Shown here: positions 57,547-58,259 of the stretch, piece by piece | How the letters are laid out: every line of letters begins with the position of its first letter | Numbering within the stretch: position 1 is the first letter of the stretch | Assembly: GCA_023442485.1 (NCBI GenBank) | Contig: JAEZZG010000016.1 | Coordinates: forward strand, 1-58,259 | Origin: Actinomycetes bacterium | GTDB taxonomy: Bacteria > Actinomycetota > Actinomycetes > Propionibacteriales > Propionibacteriaceae | Length of the DNA: 58,259 nt | Reading direction: 5' to 3' | Notes under the pieces: generated by a model | The model's input: only the letters and a program-made list of their open reading frames with translations | What the model was told of the DNA's origin: nothing | The model's database searches: none | Made by a program: the position numbers and the translations under genes

Positions 57547-58259
57547 TTACCCGATGAATCGGTCCTTCCACGTCTTTGCCTGCTCCATCAGCTTCTTCCC
57601 TGGCCCGTTCAAGAACTTCTTTCCGGCGTGTTTCCCCATCGGTGCATAAATCCGCCACGAATCTACGATGGGGCGGAAATGACTGCCGGAGTTATCGTCG
57701 AAATATACGGTCTCGATCGGAACTTCGAGGATGTTGATTCCGGCATCAAGAGCTTGCAGAAGCACATTGAACTCGAAATCGAACCGGTCACCCTCAATCG
57801 AGACCATCCAGTCTCGTACCCAAGTGTCGAATCCACGCAGACCCGACTGGGTATCGCTGACGTCAATCCCGGTCAGGCGGGCGAAGGCCTTGCGCGTAAT
57901 CACATTCCCTGCCCAGGATCGCCATGGGGTTGTCTGGTCTGCTTCATCCCGGGGTTCGGCCACTTTGCGAGCACCGATGACGATGGTGCGCGGATGGTGG
58001 GTGGCTTCGTGGCCGACCTTGATGATGTCTGTGGGGGAGTGCTGCCCGTCTGCGTCTGCTGTCACGACGATGTCATCGACGCCGACACTCGAAAGCCAGG
58101 TGAATGCGCGTTTGAGCGCCGCCCCTTTGCCAAAGTTCGCCGGTTGGGTCAAGATTATGACCCCGCGACTCATCGCTTCGTCAAAAATTGCGCTGAACTG
58201 CTGTGATGAGCCATCGTCGATGACGACGATTTGCTGCGGCTTGACGTAGCCGTCTGGAT
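57547..58259 (-). CDS. Family 2 glycosyltransferase (N-terminus outside window)
   Basis: Minus-strand GT2 open at the window edge: the frame continues without a stop from 58173 to 58259, adding residues that include QQIVVIDDGSS, the N-terminal nucleotide-binding strand. The in-window part has NFGKGAALKRAF, the DxD motif TADADGQH, SGLRGFDTWVRDWM and the late FEFNVLLQALD. It resembles dolichyl-/polyprenyl-phosphate sugar synthases such as DPM1-like enzymes. The apparent start at 58173 is therefore an artefact. Convergent with murI. Confidence 0.87.
   Translation of the reverse strand, partial: PDGYVKPQQIVVIDDGSSQQFSAIFDEAMSRGVIILTQPANFGKGAALKRAFTWLSSVGVDDIVVTADADGQHSPTDIIKVGHEATHHPRTIVIGARKVAEPRDEADQTTPWRSWAGNVITRKAFARLTGIDVSDTQSGLRGFDTWVRDWMVSIEGDRFDFEFNVLLQALDAGINILEVPIETVYFDDNSGSHFRPIVDSWRIYAPMGKHAGKKFLNGPGKKLMEQAKTWKDRFIG

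Noticed and set aside
57475..58206. 243-codon plus-strand frame at the right end
   Set aside because: It is antisense to the GT2 gene, whose sense frame shows NFGKGAALK, the DxD motif and continuation through the window edge.
1..58259. Prophage, genomic island or insertion sequence
   Set aside because: No transposase, integrase, tRNA-flanking repeats or abrupt composition change is seen; gene content is core metabolism and conserved actinobacterial families.

Overview
The window is a gene-dense, moderately high-GC actinobacterial chromosome segment of about 58 kb. No rRNA, tRNA, CRISPR array, insertion sequence, phage gene or other mobile element is visible. A WhiB-family protein, a LytR-CpsA-Psr enzyme, the DUF3499, DUF5719, DUF3039, DUF2017 and TIGR03089 families, and an AccA/AccD/AccE acyl-CoA carboxylase all point to Actinobacteria. 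The methylmalonyl-CoA-mutase-like protein, propionyl-type carboxylase, malate dehydrogenase and monomeric isocitrate dehydrogenase would fit a Propionibacteriaceae-like organism. That family assignment is inference.

Layout. 1-9440: central carbon and C1 metabolism (mdh, purU, icd), a CNNM/CorC-type membrane protein, a small-molecule kinase-like protein and an orphan acyl-CoA mutase-like protein. 9563-15834: a nucleoside import and salvage unit (BMP lipoprotein, ABC ATPase, two permeases, cytidine deaminase). 15892-18731: RNase HI and methionyl-tRNA synthetase. 18876-30077: mostly minus-strand genes, namely a uridine-kinase-like NTPase, a DUF2207 membrane protein, a phosphohexomutase/phosphopentomutase beside purine nucleoside phosphorylase, and the acyl-CoA carboxylase set (accA, accE, accD) with maf, plus an SDR and an orphan lipoprotein. 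30160-34424: birA, a PH-domain membrane protein, peptidase E and purK-purE. 34481-48624: a cell-envelope and GDP-mannose block (LCP, GT2, TIGR03089, manC, whiB, a 1196-aa membrane glycosyltransferase, DUF5719, DUF3499, manB, Trm112-like). 48621-58259: DUF3039, an MFS exporter, an RDD protein, malQ, pncB, clpS-DUF2017-murI and a glycosyltransferase cut by the window edge. From memory, 24-48 kb parallels the Mycobacterium tuberculosis Rv3255-Rv3285 neighbourhood, and pncB-clpS-DUF2017-murI parallels Rv1330-Rv1338.

How the genes work together. The carboxylase and its biotin ligase BirA lie close together. The BMP/ABC transporter, Cdd, PNP and the neighbouring mutase can form an import and salvage route for nucleosides and their pentose phosphates. 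ManB and ManC supply GDP-mannose next to three glycosyltransferases and an LCP enzyme for envelope glycan assembly, with the WhiB regulator in the middle.

A recurring regulatory feature is a TANNNT -10 box placed 6-7 nt upstream of the start codon. It is seen at more than ten genes and predicts widespread leaderless transcription. The most unusual items are the orphan mutase-like protein (altered active site plus an apparent compensated frameshift), the symmetric divergent TIGR03089/manC promoter, the palindrome-laden whiB promoter, and the inverted repeat that captures the rnhA start codon.
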